A stretch of DNA of 64,000 nucleotides from Bacteroidota bacterium (GTDB taxonomy: Bacteria > Bacteroidota > Ignavibacteria > Ignavibacteriales > Ignavibacteriaceae). The stretch lies in assembly GCA_022573715.1 (NCBI GenBank), contig JACZTL010000011.1, forward strand, positions 16,557 to 80,556. Reading direction: 5' to 3'. Position numbers and translations under genes: made by a program. Position 1 is the first letter of the stretch. Each line of letters starts with the position of its first letter. The notes under the pieces were generated by a model. The model was not told the origin of the DNA. It worked only from the letters and a program-made list of their open reading frames with translations, and searched no databases. This document shows positions 35,233 through 45,091 of the stretch, one piece after another.

Positions 35233-38061
35233 TTGGAAAAGGATTCAATCTTAATAAAAGGTGCCCGCGAGCATAATTTAAAAAATATCGATGTGGAAAT
35301 TCCCAGGGATTCATTCACGGTAATAACCGGCTTATCCGGTTCGGGTAAATCCTCGTTAGCATTTGATACTATTTACGCCGAAGGGCAAAGAAGATACATA
35401 GAATCTTTATCGGTTTATGCCCGTCAATTTTTGGATATGATGGAAAAACCGGATGTTGATTTGATTGAAGGATTGAGTCCGTCACTTTCAATAGAACAAA
35501 GATCCACATCCGGCAACCCGCGTTCCACTGTCGGCACTGTAACTGAAATTTACGATTATCTCAGGCTGCTTTATTCAAAAGTCGGTGAGCCGTTCTGCTA
35601 TAATTGCGGCAATAAAATAACAAAACAAACCACTTCTCAAATTATCGATTCGATTATTTCATCCCTTGCCAAGAAGAAAGTTACCATATTAGCCCCGGTT
35701 GTAATGGGCAGAAAAGGTCACTACAGAGAATTGTTCGAACAGATTTTATCCGACGGTTTTTTGAAAGTAAGGGTTGATAACGAAATACAAGAAATAAAAA
35801 AAGGAATGCAGGTTAACAGGTATCAAATACACAATATTGAAGTTGCTGTTGATAAAATTATAGTGTCGGAAAAATCACGAAAACGTTTGACAGATTCCCT
35901 TGCTGTCGCTTTAAATTACGGTAACGGTATTGTAATTATAAATGACGGCAACGAGGATTTTGTTTACAGCAAACACTTAGCCTGTTTAGAATGCGGAATA
36001 AGTTTCAGAGAATTGGCACCGAATTCATTTTCATTTAATTCCCCCTATGGTTCGTGTAAACAATGTGAGGGATTGGGAGAAATTAAGGATTTAAATCTGC
36101 TGTTAATTATTCCCGATTGGAAAAAGACAATAAATGAGGGGGGAATTTCAGCAATCGGTAAACCGAGACCAATTTGGATTTTTAACCAGATAGAAGCTGT
36201 TTCCCAAAAATTTGGTTTTACTTTGGATACAAAACTTTCTGATCTAACTGATGAGCAGAAAGATATTTTGCTTAACGGAACTAAAGAAAAAATAGCCTTT
36301 TCATATTCTTACGGTAAAGGAAAACCGGTTACCTATTTTCATAAATTTTCTGGAATTTACAAATATTTAAAAAATTATTACAAGACTACCTCCTCAAATA
36401 ATATCAGGGAATGGGTCGAATCATTTATGACAACCAATGCTTGCTCTTCCTGTAACGGAGGAAGATTAAATAAAGAATCTTTAGCTGTAAAATTTCAAAA
36501 CAAAAATATTAGCGAAGTCACTTCCCAATCAATTCTTAAGACAAATAAATTCTTCAAAAAAGTAAAACTCACGGGCAACAAATCAATTATTGCCAAACCC
36601 ATAATTACCGAAATAATAACAAGGCTTGAGTTTTTGCTTAATGTTGGCTTAGATTATTTAACACTTAACCGTTCCGCGCGTACTCTTTCCGGAGGAGAAT
36701 CTCAAAGAATAAGACTCGCTACACAAATTGGAACTCAGCTTGCCGGCGTACTTTATGTTTTGGATGAGCCGAGTATAGGTCTTCACCAAAACGATAATTT
36801 AAAATTAATTAAGTCGTTAAAAAAATTAAGAGATTTGGGAAACACTATTATAGTTGTGGAACACGACAGGGAAACAATTGAAAGCTCTGATTTTATGATT
36901 GATTTGGGTCCCGGGGCTGGTGAACACGGAGGTGAGATTTGCGCAGTAGGTGAGACCAAAGAACTTTTACAAAAACAAAATGGGTTTAATTCTTTAACAC
37001 TGGATTACCTTAAGAGGAAATCAAATATTGAGCTTCCTGATAAAAGACGAAAAGGTAACGGAAAATTTATAAAACTGATCGGAGCAGAGGGCAATAATCT
37101 TAAAAAAGTGAATCTTACAATTTCTTTAAATACTTTAACATTAATTACAGGTGTAAGCGGATCAGGTAAGTCCACTTTAATTAACGATACACTTGTAAAA
37201 ATATTAATGAACCGGATTTACAAATCCAAAGTTGTTCCCCTGCGATATGAAAAAATTGAAGGGATTGAAAACATTGATAAAATAATTGAAATTGATCAGT
37301 CACCTATCGGCAGAACACCAAGGTCCAACCCTGCAACCTATACCGGCGCATTTACGTTTATTAGGGATTTGTACGCACAATTACCTGAATCTAAAATAAG
37401 AGGTTACACACCCGGAAGATTCAGCTTTAATGTAACCGGCGGAAGGTGCGAAGATTGCGGGGGCGCCGGACTAAAAAAAATAGAAATGAATTTTCTTCCG
37501 AATGTATACGTTGAATGCGATAATTGTCAAGAAAAAAGATACAACCATGAAACACTCGATGTTCTCTTCAAAACAAAATCAATTGCAGATGTGCTTGATA
37601 TGCGGATTGACGAAGCTCTTGAATTTTTCATTGATCTGCCACGCATTAAAAGGAAATTACAAGCAATACACGATGTAGGCTTAGGATATATCAGGCTCGG
37701 GCAGCAGGCAACAACTTTATCCGGGGGGGAAGCACAAAGAGTAAAACTTGCAACGGAACTTAGCAAGGTAAGTACCGGGAAAACATTGTACGTTTTGGAC
37801 GAACCCACAACAGGTCTGCATTTTGAAGATGTAAAAATTTTGCTGAATGTGCTTAATAAATTAGTAGACTTGGGTAACACGGTAATTGTTACCGAACACA
37901 ACTTGGATGTAATTAAAATGGCTGATTGGATTATTGATTTGGGACCGAAAGGCGGTGATTACGGTGGTGAAATTGTTGCCGAGGGAACACCGGAAAAGAT
38001 TATTGAAAACCCAAAAAGTTTGACAGGCAAATTTTTAAAATCAGAACTCAATGCAAATTAG
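35233..38061 (+). CDS. uvrA: UvrABC excinuclease subunit A
   Basis: 942 residues from TTG 35233 (MEKDSILIKGAREHNLKNI). Two ABC modules: Walker A GLSGSGKSS and GVSGSGKST, signatures LSGGESQRIRLA and LSGGEAQRVKLA. Zinc-binding CxxC pairs include CLECGISF with CKQCEGLG and CEDCGGAG with CDNCQEKRY. It recognises DNA lesions and loads UvrB. Full length with all motifs; a terminator follows. Confidence 0.98.
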   Translation: MEKDSILIKGAREHNLKNIDVEIPRDSFTVITGLSGSGKSSLAFDTIYAEGQRRYIESLSVYARQFLDMMEKPDVDLIEGLSPSLSIEQRSTSGNPRSTVGTVTEIYDYLRLLYSKVGEPFCYNCGNKITKQTTSQIIDSIISSLAKKKVTILAPVVMGRKGHYRELFEQILSDGFLKVRVDNEIQEIKKGMQVNRYQIHNIEVAVDKIIVSEKSRKRLTDSLAVALNYGNGIVIINDGNEDFVYSKHLACLECGISFRELAPNSFSFNSPYGSCKQCEGLGEIKDLNLLLIIPDWKKTINEGGISAIGKPRPIWIFNQIEAVSQKFGFTLDTKLSDLTDEQKDILLNGTKEKIAFSYSYGKGKPVTYFHKFSGIYKYLKNYYKTTSSNNIREWVESFMTTNACSSCNGGRLNKESLAVKFQNKNISEVTSQSILKTNKFFKKVKLTGNKSIIAKPIITEIITRLEFLLNVGLDYLTLNRSARTLSGGESQRIRLATQIGTQLAGVLYVLDEPSIGLHQNDNLKLIKSLKKLRDLGNTIIVVEHDRETIESSDFMIDLGPGAGEHGGEICAVGETKELLQKQNGFNSLTLDYLKRKSNIELPDKRRKGNGKFIKLIGAEGNNLKKVNLTISLNTLTLITGVSGSGKSTLINDTLVKILMNRIYKSKVVPLRYEKIEGIENIDKIIEIDQSPIGRTPRSNPATYTGAFTFIRDLYAQLPESKIRGYTPGRFSFNVTGGRCEDCGGAGLKKIEMNFLPNVYVECDNCQEKRYNHETLDVLFKTKSIADVLDMRIDEALEFFIDLPRIKRKLQAIHDVGLGYIRLGQQATTLSGGEAQRVKLATELSKVSTGKTLYVLDEPTTGLHFEDVKILLNVLNKLVDLGNTVIVTEHNLDVIKMADWIIDLGPKGGDYGGEIVAEGTPEKIIENPKSLTGKFLKSELNAN

Positions 38062-38139
38062 TATTAAATTATTCTGTTAAAAGAATATATACAATTGAGT
38101 CTGAAGTATAATTATATTAAGTTGTTGTTGTTACTTGGT

Positions 38140-38181
38140 TATCCCCTTTCTGAATGACTACAATACCAGGGGGTATTTTTT
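38140..38181 (+). terminator. Probable rho-independent terminator after uvrA
   Basis: TATCCCCT (38140-38147) pairs with AGGGGGTA (38168-38175, one G-U) across a 20-nt loop and is followed by six T. Confidence 0.6.
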
Positions 38182-38204
38182 AATAAAATTTAAAATCAAT
38201 ATTT

Positions 38205-38243
38205 CTGCAAGATATCGATACTAAATATTAGTTAATCTTGCAG
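38205..38243. repeat. 9-bp inverted repeat upstream of the HEPN-like gene
   Basis: CTGCAAGAT and ATCTTGCAG are perfect complements 21 nt apart. They end 40 nt before the ATG of the next gene, so they could be an operator or an insertion footprint. Confidence 0.45.
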
Positions 38244-38283
38244 GTTAATAATATGGTATAAATAAAAAAAATATAGATAGAAT

Positions 38284-38886
38284 ATGGATACACTAACATT
38301 TATTTCGTCTCTATTTAGTTCATTAGTTTGGCCTATTGCAATTTTAATAGTGGCTTTTCTGTTTAAAAAAAACTTTTCAAGTATTATAGAAGGAGTAAAA
38401 TTAAAGAGAATTAAACGCGGTGATTTGGAATTAAATTTTGACCAAGAATTGTCAGAACTAAAAATTAAATCTAAAGAATTTAAATTATCTGAACCAGTAA
38501 AAGAAAATTTAATAAAATTAAATAAGAATAATAATTTACAATTGACTGCAGATGACCAGATAGAATTAATTAGCCAAATAAATCCCACTTCTGCAATAGC
38601 ATTATCGTGGTCAAATATTGAAAAAGAAATACTAAATACTATTAATCGATTGGCAATATCATCAGATTACCCACTATACAATTCTTCTTTAAAAAATATT
38701 CAAATTTTAAGACTACACAAATATATAGACAAAAATGAATTTGAAATTCTAAATAGATTGAGATTGCTAAGAAATGAAGTAGTTCACAAAATGTACGATT
38801 CGAGTATTGCTATAAAAGAAGTTGAGGAATTTAATAATTTGTCAAAAGTAGTATTAGAAAAACTGAAAAGTATTACTCGGTCATAA
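38284..38886 (+). CDS. Membrane-anchored protein with HEPN/DUF4145-like C-terminus
   Basis: 200 residues. One N-terminal transmembrane helix (LVWPIAILIVAFLF), a charged linker, then a helical C-terminal domain with RNEVVH (Arg163-His168), the RX4H pattern used by HEPN ribonucleases and seen in DUF4145-type proteins. If active it would be a membrane-tethered RNase, as in some abortive-infection and toxin systems. It is a single gene, with a remnant of the neighbouring peptidase gene just downstream, so it may be an accessory insertion. The motif is short; the call is tentative. Confidence 0.55.
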   Translation: MDTLTFISSLFSSLVWPIAILIVAFLFKKNFSSIIEGVKLKRIKRGDLELNFDQELSELKIKSKEFKLSEPVKENLIKLNKNNNLQLTADDQIELISQINPTSAIALSWSNIEKEILNTINRLAISSDYPLYNSSLKNIQILRLHKYIDKNEFEILNRLRLLRNEVVHKMYDSSIAIKEVEEFNNLSKVVLEKLKSITRS

Positions 38887-38940
38887 CTTATGCATAACCA
38901 ACAAATCAATTTAACCGCTAAGCAAGGCGAAGGTTAATTT

Positions 38941-38979
38941 AATTTTTTCAGAAGAGACACTATTTACCATTTTTAATAT
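38941..38979 (-). pseudogene. Fragment duplicating the N-terminal coding region of the M28 peptidase
   Basis: On the minus strand this reads ILKMVNSVSSEKIK, against ILKMVNSVSSERIK near the N-terminus of the intact peptidase encoded 1.3 kb to the right. Similarity stops on both sides. It is probably what is left of a second peptidase copy or of a rearrangement at the edge of the HEPN-like gene. Confidence 0.6.
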
Positions 38980-39002
38980 CCGCACTCAATCATAATTAGT
39001 GT

Positions 39003-40373
39003 TTATTTTCTCTTGAAATAAGGAACTGGAATTACCGGTAAACTTGTGTGTCCTTTACTATCTACCGTTTGCACTGCAAATATAAAATTGTCTTTTGAAT
39101 AGGGGATAGTAATAGTAGAATCTTCTGTAAAAATTTTCTTTTGCCAAATTGAAGAAGATGTTTCTCTTATTAAAATATTATATCCTTTTGTCCTGTCGTC
39201 AATTGATTTATTCCATAAAAGCGTTGAAAAATTTGTCAATTTACTGACATCAATTCTTACATTATTCGGTGCTTTTGGAGCAAGAGCCAAATTTGTCAAA
39301 GCAGATAAATTGATCTGTGAAATTTTTTTAATGTAATTGAAATCAACAAATTTCAGAAGATCTCCGTATTCAATTCCGTCTTTAATTATAACATTTTGAT
39401 GCTGATGATAATAATTTTCGTGCATTTCACAAATTCTGACAGCAGTAAATCCTGCATTATTAAAAGGAGTATGGTCACCGCCGCGTAAAAATCTGTCCTT
39501 TCTATAAATTAATTTTACCTCAAATTGATCGACATATTTTTCTCCGATTTCTTTAATATATCTTGCAAGTTGTCTGGATCTACTGTCGTTTTCACTGCTT
39601 AAGTATTTTCTTATTTTTGCCATTTGTTCTGTTTCAAATGCAGGCACACCCTCGCTAAAAATTCTTACTTTTTCATTTGTGAACAAATTTGTTCCGCTTG
39701 TATTGTTACCGCCAACCATATCATTATTAAAGACAGCGGTAATGTTCCATTTTTCATTTTTGGCTTTTTCTGCCAAATGTTTCGATCCGTATAGCCCTTG
39801 TTCTTCGCCTGAGAAAGCAACAAACAAAATAGTTGACGGAAATTTATTTTTAGATAAAATATTTGCCAGCTCCATTACTACAGCAACACCCGAAGCATCA
39901 TCGTCAGCCCCCGGGGCAAAACCAGTTGTATCCATAGCATTTGAATTTCTGGAATCCAAATGCCCGCTGACAATAAATATTCTGTCGTCATTTTTATCTG
40001 TTCCCTTTAATTTTGCAATAACGTTTTTTAGTTCAACCCTCCTGTTAATTCTTCTGCCGTCCGGTTCAAGTGTAAAAGAATCAAAATAAACCTCCATTCT
40101 TCCGTTTGAGTTTTTTGCATATTGTTCAAAAGTTTTTTTAACCCACCTCCTTGCGGCACCGATACCTTGAGTATCGCTGTCGGTTTTGCTAAGAGTATGT
40201 CTTGTCTTAAAACCAACAAGCTTTTCAATATTTTTTTTAATTCTTTCCGAAGAAACACTGTTTACCATTTTTAGAATATTTGTGTCTCTGCCAATATTAG
40301 CCTGTGAGAAAATAGGAAGGTTTATAAAAGAATGGAAAATAAAGACTATAAATAATAATATGATTGATTTCAA
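39003..40373 (-). CDS. Secreted M28-family zinc aminopeptidase
   Basis: 456 residues with a signal peptide ending near residue 24 (FINLPIFSQA). The two-zinc site is visible: His in VSGHLDSRNS, bridging Asp in PGADDDASG, catalytic Glu in FSGEEQGLYG, Asp in NNDMVGG and His in RGGDHTPFNNAG. A C-terminal fibronectin-III-like domain follows from ~residue 365. It probably degrades peptides in the periplasm or outside the cell. No type IX signal is obvious. Confidence 0.9.
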   Translation of the reverse strand: MKSIILLFIVFIFHSFINLPIFSQANIGRDTNILKMVNSVSSERIKKNIEKLVGFKTRHTLSKTDSDTQGIGAARRWVKKTFEQYAKNSNGRMEVYFDSFTLEPDGRRINRRVELKNVIAKLKGTDKNDDRIFIVSGHLDSRNSNAMDTTGFAPGADDDASGVAVVMELANILSKNKFPSTILFVAFSGEEQGLYGSKHLAEKAKNEKWNITAVFNNDMVGGNNTSGTNLFTNEKVRIFSEGVPAFETEQMAKIRKYLSSENDSRSRQLARYIKEIGEKYVDQFEVKLIYRKDRFLRGGDHTPFNNAGFTAVRICEMHENYYHQHQNVIIKDGIEYGDLLKFVDFNYIKKISQINLSALTNLALAPKAPNNVRIDVSKLTNFSTLLWNKSIDDRTKGYNILIRETSSSIWQKKIFTEDSTITIPYSKDNFIFAVQTVDSKGHTSLPVIPVPYFKRK

Positions 40374-40619
40374 TTCAACCTCAGAATTTTACGAGTAATA
40401 TATTAAATAATAATAAAATATAAAATCATTTAAATAGAAACTAAAATTTAACACATTAGTTTTCCTTGATGTATTTTATTACAATTTTAAAAAGTGTAAT
40501 TTTTAAAGGATAAAAAATTTATAGAATTTCTACCTCAAATAGAGATGTTATTATTGTGTGCAGTAATTTTAACACTAAGGGTATTAATTTTAAGAAACAA
40601 TTAAATTAATAGAGGCAAT

Positions 40620-41090
40620 ATGAAAATCACAAAACCGAAAAGAGTTGGTCATACTTATATACAAAAAATAAAAGCAATTCCATCAATTGTTTTTCCTCTA
40701 TTGTGTCCTAACAGGGAAGTTGATTGGGTAAACGGCTGGTTACCTGACGAAATCATTTCTAATTCAGGCTTGGCTGAACTGGATTGTATTTTTACAACCA
40801 CTAATGATGAAGGAAAAGCATTTTGGATAATAACAAAATATGAACCTGAAGAATTTAGGATGGAAATAGTAAAGATTGTACCTGAGAGTTTTGTAACAAA
40901 TATCAGGATAAAGCTTAATGAAAACGAGAATGGCAGTGATTTAATAGTCACTTATCAAATAACATCACTAGGTAAAAAGGGAGATAAAAAAGTTAAAGGA
41001 TTTACAGAAAAACATTATAAAGATTTTATGGAAGCCTGGGAAAGGGAATTAAATTTTTTCCTAATAACCGGACATAAAAAAGGTGAGTAA
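40620..41090 (+). CDS. SRPBCC/START-like ligand-binding protein
   Basis: 156 residues. The alternating strand pattern (GLAELDCIFTTTND, AFWIITKYEPEEFRMEIVKI, GSDLIVTYQITSLG) and a final amphipathic helix resemble the helix-grip SRPBCC fold. No signal peptide. It starts after AGAGG and is followed 3 nt later by a CMD-family gene; the two may act on a common small molecule. Confidence 0.6.
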   Translation: MKITKPKRVGHTYIQKIKAIPSIVFPLLCPNREVDWVNGWLPDEIISNSGLAELDCIFTTTNDEGKAFWIITKYEPEEFRMEIVKIVPESFVTNIRIKLNENENGSDLIVTYQITSLGKKGDKKVKGFTEKHYKDFMEAWERELNFFLITGHKKGE

Positions 41091-41093
41091 AAG

Positions 41094-41453
41094 ATGAAAA
41101 CAAAAACCGAAACACGCAATTACAGAACGGAAATGAACGATAAAATTCTAAATTCGGGATTCAGGGATTTCAATAAATTTTTTGCGCTCGATAATAAAGC
41201 ATATATAAATGGAGCATTAAACTCAAAAACTAAAGAGTTGATGGGGTTGGTTGCTTCAATGGTTTTAAGATGCAACGATTGTATCTTTTATCACATTGAC
41301 CGTTCTATTGCGGAGGGAGCGACAAGACAAGAATTATATGAAAGCTTTAACATTGCCCTTATTGTGGGGGGCTCAATTGTTATTCCTCATTTAAGATATG
41401 CTTTTGAAATTACCGATAATATTTTAAATGAAGAAAATAATATTGAAAAATAA
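41094..41453 (+). CDS. Carboxymuconolactone decarboxylase (AhpD-like) family protein
   Basis: 119 residues. The redox motif CNDCIFYHI with downstream EGATRQELYESFNIALIVGG is the AhpD/CMD signature: CxxC plus His. It may be a peroxidase partner or decarboxylase. It sits between an SRPBCC-like gene (3 nt) and an amidohydrolase (1-nt overlap). Confidence 0.85.
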   Translation: MKTKTETRNYRTEMNDKILNSGFRDFNKFFALDNKAYINGALNSKTKELMGLVASMVLRCNDCIFYHIDRSIAEGATRQELYESFNIALIVGGSIVIPHLRYAFEITDNILNEENNIEK

Positions 41454-42793
41454 TGAGTAAGAAATTAATTATTCCGAAACAGATTGTAACAGTTGACCAA
41501 AACAATAATATTTTTTCAAATAAATGTGTGGAAATTACCGATGGTATTATAACAAACATCGGAGAATATACTCAAAGTGAAATATCTGATTTTCCCGGTA
41601 ATGTAATAAACGCTGAATCGTGCACCCTAATTCCCGGGTTTGTACAGACGCATGTTCATCTTTGTCAAACATTGTTTAGAGGATTAGCTGACAACCTTGA
41701 ATTATTAGATTGGCTCAAACTAAAAATATTTCCCTTTGAAAATGCACACGATATAGATTCTCTTCGCTCTTCTGTTAGATTAGGAATCAATGAACTTTTA
41801 CTCGGTGGGACTACAACTATTTTGGATATGGGAACTCTGCGCCATCAGGAAGTAATTTTTGAAGAACTAATCAATTCCGGTATGAGAGCTACTGCCGGAA
41901 AATGTATGATTGATATAAACGATATTTATTCGTCTTTTAAAGCTTCAACCGAAATTGAATTAAATGAAGCTTATGAATTAGCAAAAGCTTTTCACAATAA
42001 AAATAATGGTAAAATTAAATACGGTTTTGCACCAAGATTTGTACTTTCATGCTCGGAGAAACTTCTAATTGAAACCTGGCAAATGATGAATGACTTTGAA
42101 GGAAGTCTATACCATACTCATTCTTCCGAAAATAAAAAAGAGATTGAGGAAGTAAGAAAAAGATTTAACAAAGAAAATATTGATTACTTTAATTCTATTG
42201 GTGTTTTGAGTAATAGAACGGTACTTGCTCACGGAATTCACGTTAATGATAAAGAAATAGATATTCTAAAAAATAAAAATGTAAATATTGCACATTGTCC
42301 TTCTTCAAATTTAAAATTAGGTTCCGGAATTGCCAATATACCAAGGTTTATAAAAGAAGGAATATCTGTTTCACTTGGTTCAGACGGTGCGCCCTGCAAT
42401 AATGAATTAAATATTTTTATGGAAATGAGATTAGCAGCACTTATCCAAAAACCAATCCACGGTCCAACAGAAATGGATGCAAAAACAGTTTTTAGACTTG
42501 CTACTATTAATGGAGCTAATGCGCTCGGATTAAGTTCAGAAATTGGAAGTATTGAAGTAGGCAAAAAAGCAGACCTTGTACTTATGAATTTAGAAACACC
42601 TCTTCTTTCTTTATCAATTGATGAGGAGAATGTTTATTCAAAAATTGTTTATTCAGCGGGAAGAAATAACATAGATTCTGTTATGGTAGAAGGAGAGTGG
42701 CTTGTTAAAGATAGTAAATCTTTACTCTATGATGAAGCTGAGTTAAGAATAAACGGAGAAAATGAACTTAATAAATTACTCAAAAGAATTTAG
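41453..42793 (+). CDS. Amidohydrolase, SAH/MTA (5'-deoxyadenosine) deaminase type
   Basis: 446 residues. Metal ligands: THVHLCQTLFRGLADNL, His in YHTHSSENK, His in VLAHGIHVN and the Asp in SLGSDGAPCNNELN. The GLADNLELLDWL and AHCPSSNLKLGSG patterns fit the MtaD/SsnA/TrzA group, which deaminates S-adenosylhomocysteine, methylthioadenosine or 5'-deoxyadenosine. It is followed by rdgB after 8 nt. Confidence 0.88.
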   Translation: MSKKLIIPKQIVTVDQNNNIFSNKCVEITDGIITNIGEYTQSEISDFPGNVINAESCTLIPGFVQTHVHLCQTLFRGLADNLELLDWLKLKIFPFENAHDIDSLRSSVRLGINELLLGGTTTILDMGTLRHQEVIFEELINSGMRATAGKCMIDINDIYSSFKASTEIELNEAYELAKAFHNKNNGKIKYGFAPRFVLSCSEKLLIETWQMMNDFEGSLYHTHSSENKKEIEEVRKRFNKENIDYFNSIGVLSNRTVLAHGIHVNDKEIDILKNKNVNIAHCPSSNLKLGSGIANIPRFIKEGISVSLGSDGAPCNNELNIFMEMRLAALIQKPIHGPTEMDAKTVFRLATINGANALGLSSEIGSIEVGKKADLVLMNLETPLLSLSIDEENVYSKIVYSAGRNNIDSVMVEGEWLVKDSKSLLYDEAELRINGENELNKLLKRI

Positions 42794-42801
42794 CACATCA
42801 A

Positions 42802-43392
42802 ATGAAAATATTATTTGCTACAAAGAATAAAGGGAAATACAAAGAAGTAAAAAATATCTTTTCTGATACGGATATTGAGTTAATTTCTTTAAATGATTTT
42901 GATAATGCAATTGATGTTGTTGAAGACGGAAGTACATTTGAAGAAAATGCATTAAAAAAAGCGGTAGAAATTTACTCACAATTTAAACTTCCTGTAATTA
43001 GTGATGACTCCGGTCTTATAGTTGAACAACTTAAAGGCGCGCCCGGAATTCATTCCTCACGGTATTCCGGAGATGATGCTACCGATAAAAAAAATAATAT
43101 AAAATTATTGGATGAATTAAAATCTTTTCCGGAGCCGCATTGTGCTAAGTTTGTATGTACGGCTGTTTATATAGATTCCAAAAATAATATTATTACAAAT
43201 GATGAAATCAATGGACAAATAATTTCCCAACCAAGAGGGACTAACGGTTTTGGGTATGACCCTTTATTCTTACCGGAAGGATTCAATAAGACTTCTGGAG
43301 AAATCTCTCCTGATATTAAAAATAAAATTAGTCACCGGGCAAAGGCATTTAATAAGTTAAAACAAATAATGGTTGATAATAATATTATTTGA
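42802..43392 (+). CDS. rdgB: XTP/dITP pyrophosphatase (RdgB/HAM1)
   Basis: 196 residues. ILFATKNKGKYKEVKNIF opens the family; SDDSGLIVEQLKGAPGIHSSRY carries the metal ligands and GTNGFGYDPLFLPEG and SHRAKAFNKL close it. It removes deaminated purine nucleotides, as mazG does for other bad nucleotides. Confidence 0.95.
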   Translation: MKILFATKNKGKYKEVKNIFSDTDIELISLNDFDNAIDVVEDGSTFEENALKKAVEIYSQFKLPVISDDSGLIVEQLKGAPGIHSSRYSGDDATDKKNNIKLLDELKSFPEPHCAKFVCTAVYIDSKNNIITNDEINGQIISQPRGTNGFGYDPLFLPEGFNKTSGEISPDIKNKISHRAKAFNKLKQIMVDNNII

Positions 43393-43408
43393 AATGTGGA
43401 TTAAATTA

Positions 43409-45064
43409 TTATTTGGTAGCAATTAAAACCTGAACTGTTCCAAAAGTTAAATTGTACTTTTCTACTTTTGAAAATCCCGTCTTTATTAGTAAAGATTCTA
43501 AATCAATTTTTTTATCAAAATCTTCCACTGAATTAGGTAGATATTTATATGCTTCTCTGTTTCCGGAAATAATTCCTCCGATAAAAGGGAGAATATTATT
43601 AAAATAAAATTCGTATAATATTCTTAAAATAATATTCTTTGGAAGTCTAAATTCTATAATAGTTGCTTTACCATTTGGTTTTAGAATATTGATAAATGAT
43701 TTAAATCCTTCTTCGATGTTATAAAAATTTCTTACTCCAAAAGCCACAGTAATATTTGTAATTGATTCAGATTTAATTGGCATATTTTCAGCAACTAATT
43801 GAATATTATTTCCTCTAATCCATTCGCTTTTTGAGTTAAAAATTTTAAGCATATTGAATGAAAAATCACCGCCGAATATCTTTTTAACTCCTATTTTTTT
43901 TGCTTCAATTGCTACATCACCTGTACCGCATGCTACATCTAACAATACCGAATCCGAATTTAACCCGGATAATTTCAGCGCCTTTTTTCTCCAGTAGAAA
44001 TCGAGGCCAAAACTTAATAAATGATTTAAGAAATCATATTTTTCGGCAATGTTTTCAAATATAAATTTAACTTGCTTTTTTTTATCATCTTTTAAAACAG
44101 AATGATTAATTTGATGTATATGATTATACTCAAACTCTTCCTTTCCAATTTTTCTTCTCCACCAGTTAAACAAATATTTACCGCTCCATAAAGCAAATAA
44201 CATAAAAATTAGTCCACCGAATAGATCTATTACATAATGATACCACAAATACACAGTTGAAAAGATTAACAAAGATCCCCAAGGAATAAAAAAGTATTTT
44301 GAATTACTTTTTAACCTAACTGACAGATACATCACTATAAGAGTAATCATAGTGTGTCCACTTGGAAATATATCCCTTTGAACAACTGCAGCTGGATTGG
44401 GCGTATTTGGTAGAAGAGATTCGCCAAAGTTTGTAATGTCTCGTAAAAAATTTGTTAAAAACAATCCCGGTAATTGTTGGTTAATAGTAGCAAAGTCGTG
44501 TAGTGTAAATCTCGGACCGATACCCGGAAGTAAAAAATATCCCATGTATGAAAGAAAAAACCCATAAATAATTACAAAAACCGAAAATTCAAATGCAGTT
44601 TGTTTATTGTTATAAAGAAGAATTAAACATAAGAATATTGGTAAAAGGTAAAAAGAGCCGTACACAATTTGCAGTATTTCTGTTAGAACAGGAAATGCAA
44701 ATTGATGAAGAAAAACAGTTGGGTCTGTTCCGAAAATCCATCTGTCAATTTTTATAAATAACCAGTCATAATCATTGGGTCTTATCGCATGGACAAGAAG
44801 ATAAATTTCTTTAAATGTTAGTAGTACAAGGGGAGCTAAATACCAGTAATGAAATATTTTTACAATCTTGAGGCCATATTTATATTCTATATACGCCATT
44901 ATTAAGATGAAGGAAATTAGCCCAATATTTAAAAGAACAAGTATTGCCCAAAGTTCTAAAACATTATAAAATATTATATTTGTGATAGTTAATAATATTA
45001 AAAAGAATATAGCAACTAAATCATAAGCTTTAATGTTTATAATAAATGATTTAATTCTTTCCAT
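43409..45064 (-). CDS. Fusion of PAP2/Aur1-like membrane phosphatase with menaquinone methyltransferase MenG
   Basis: 551 residues in one uninterrupted frame. Residues ~1-300 hold several transmembrane helices and PAP2 motifs: LLPGIGPRF (179-185), PSGHT (234-238) and HYVID (His276, Asp280), as in inositol-phosphotransferase/Aur1-like proteins. After a short linker, residues ~331-551 are a complete UbiE/MenG: FENIAEKYDFLNHLLSFGLD, SAM loop LLDVACGTGD (374-383), FGVRNF and AYKYLPNSVEDF. MenG methylates demethylmenaquinone. Fusing it to a membrane phosphatase would place it at the lipid quinone. I do not know this as a common architecture. Confidence 0.85.
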   Translation of the reverse strand: MERIKSFIINIKAYDLVAIFFLILLTITNIIFYNVLELWAILVLLNIGLISFILIMAYIEYKYGLKIVKIFHYWYLAPLVLLTFKEIYLLVHAIRPNDYDWLFIKIDRWIFGTDPTVFLHQFAFPVLTEILQIVYGSFYLLPIFLCLILLYNNKQTAFEFSVFVIIYGFFLSYMGYFLLPGIGPRFTLHDFATINQQLPGLFLTNFLRDITNFGESLLPNTPNPAAVVQRDIFPSGHTMITLIVMYLSVRLKSNSKYFFIPWGSLLIFSTVYLWYHYVIDLFGGLIFMLFALWSGKYLFNWWRRKIGKEEFEYNHIHQINHSVLKDDKKKQVKFIFENIAEKYDFLNHLLSFGLDFYWRKKALKLSGLNSDSVLLDVACGTGDVAIEAKKIGVKKIFGGDFSFNMLKIFNSKSEWIRGNNIQLVAENMPIKSESITNITVAFGVRNFYNIEEGFKSFINILKPNGKATIIEFRLPKNIILRILYEFYFNNILPFIGGIISGNREAYKYLPNSVEDFDKKIDLESLLIKTGFSKVEKYNLTFGTVQVLIATK

Positions 45065-45091
45065 ATTAGTTTGATAGTTGCAAGTTGAATT

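Noticed and set aside
38887..38940. Possible attC after the HEPN-like gene (GCATAACCAAC... TTAACC/GGTTAA)
   Set aside because: There is a 6-bp inverted repeat but no GTTRRRY box and no extended arms like those at 59-64 kb.
43409..45064. PAP2-MenG fusion as an assembly error
   Set aside because: The frame is continuous, the linker is ordinary coding sequence and there is one promoter-side start; it is kept as real, though read-level proof is not available here.
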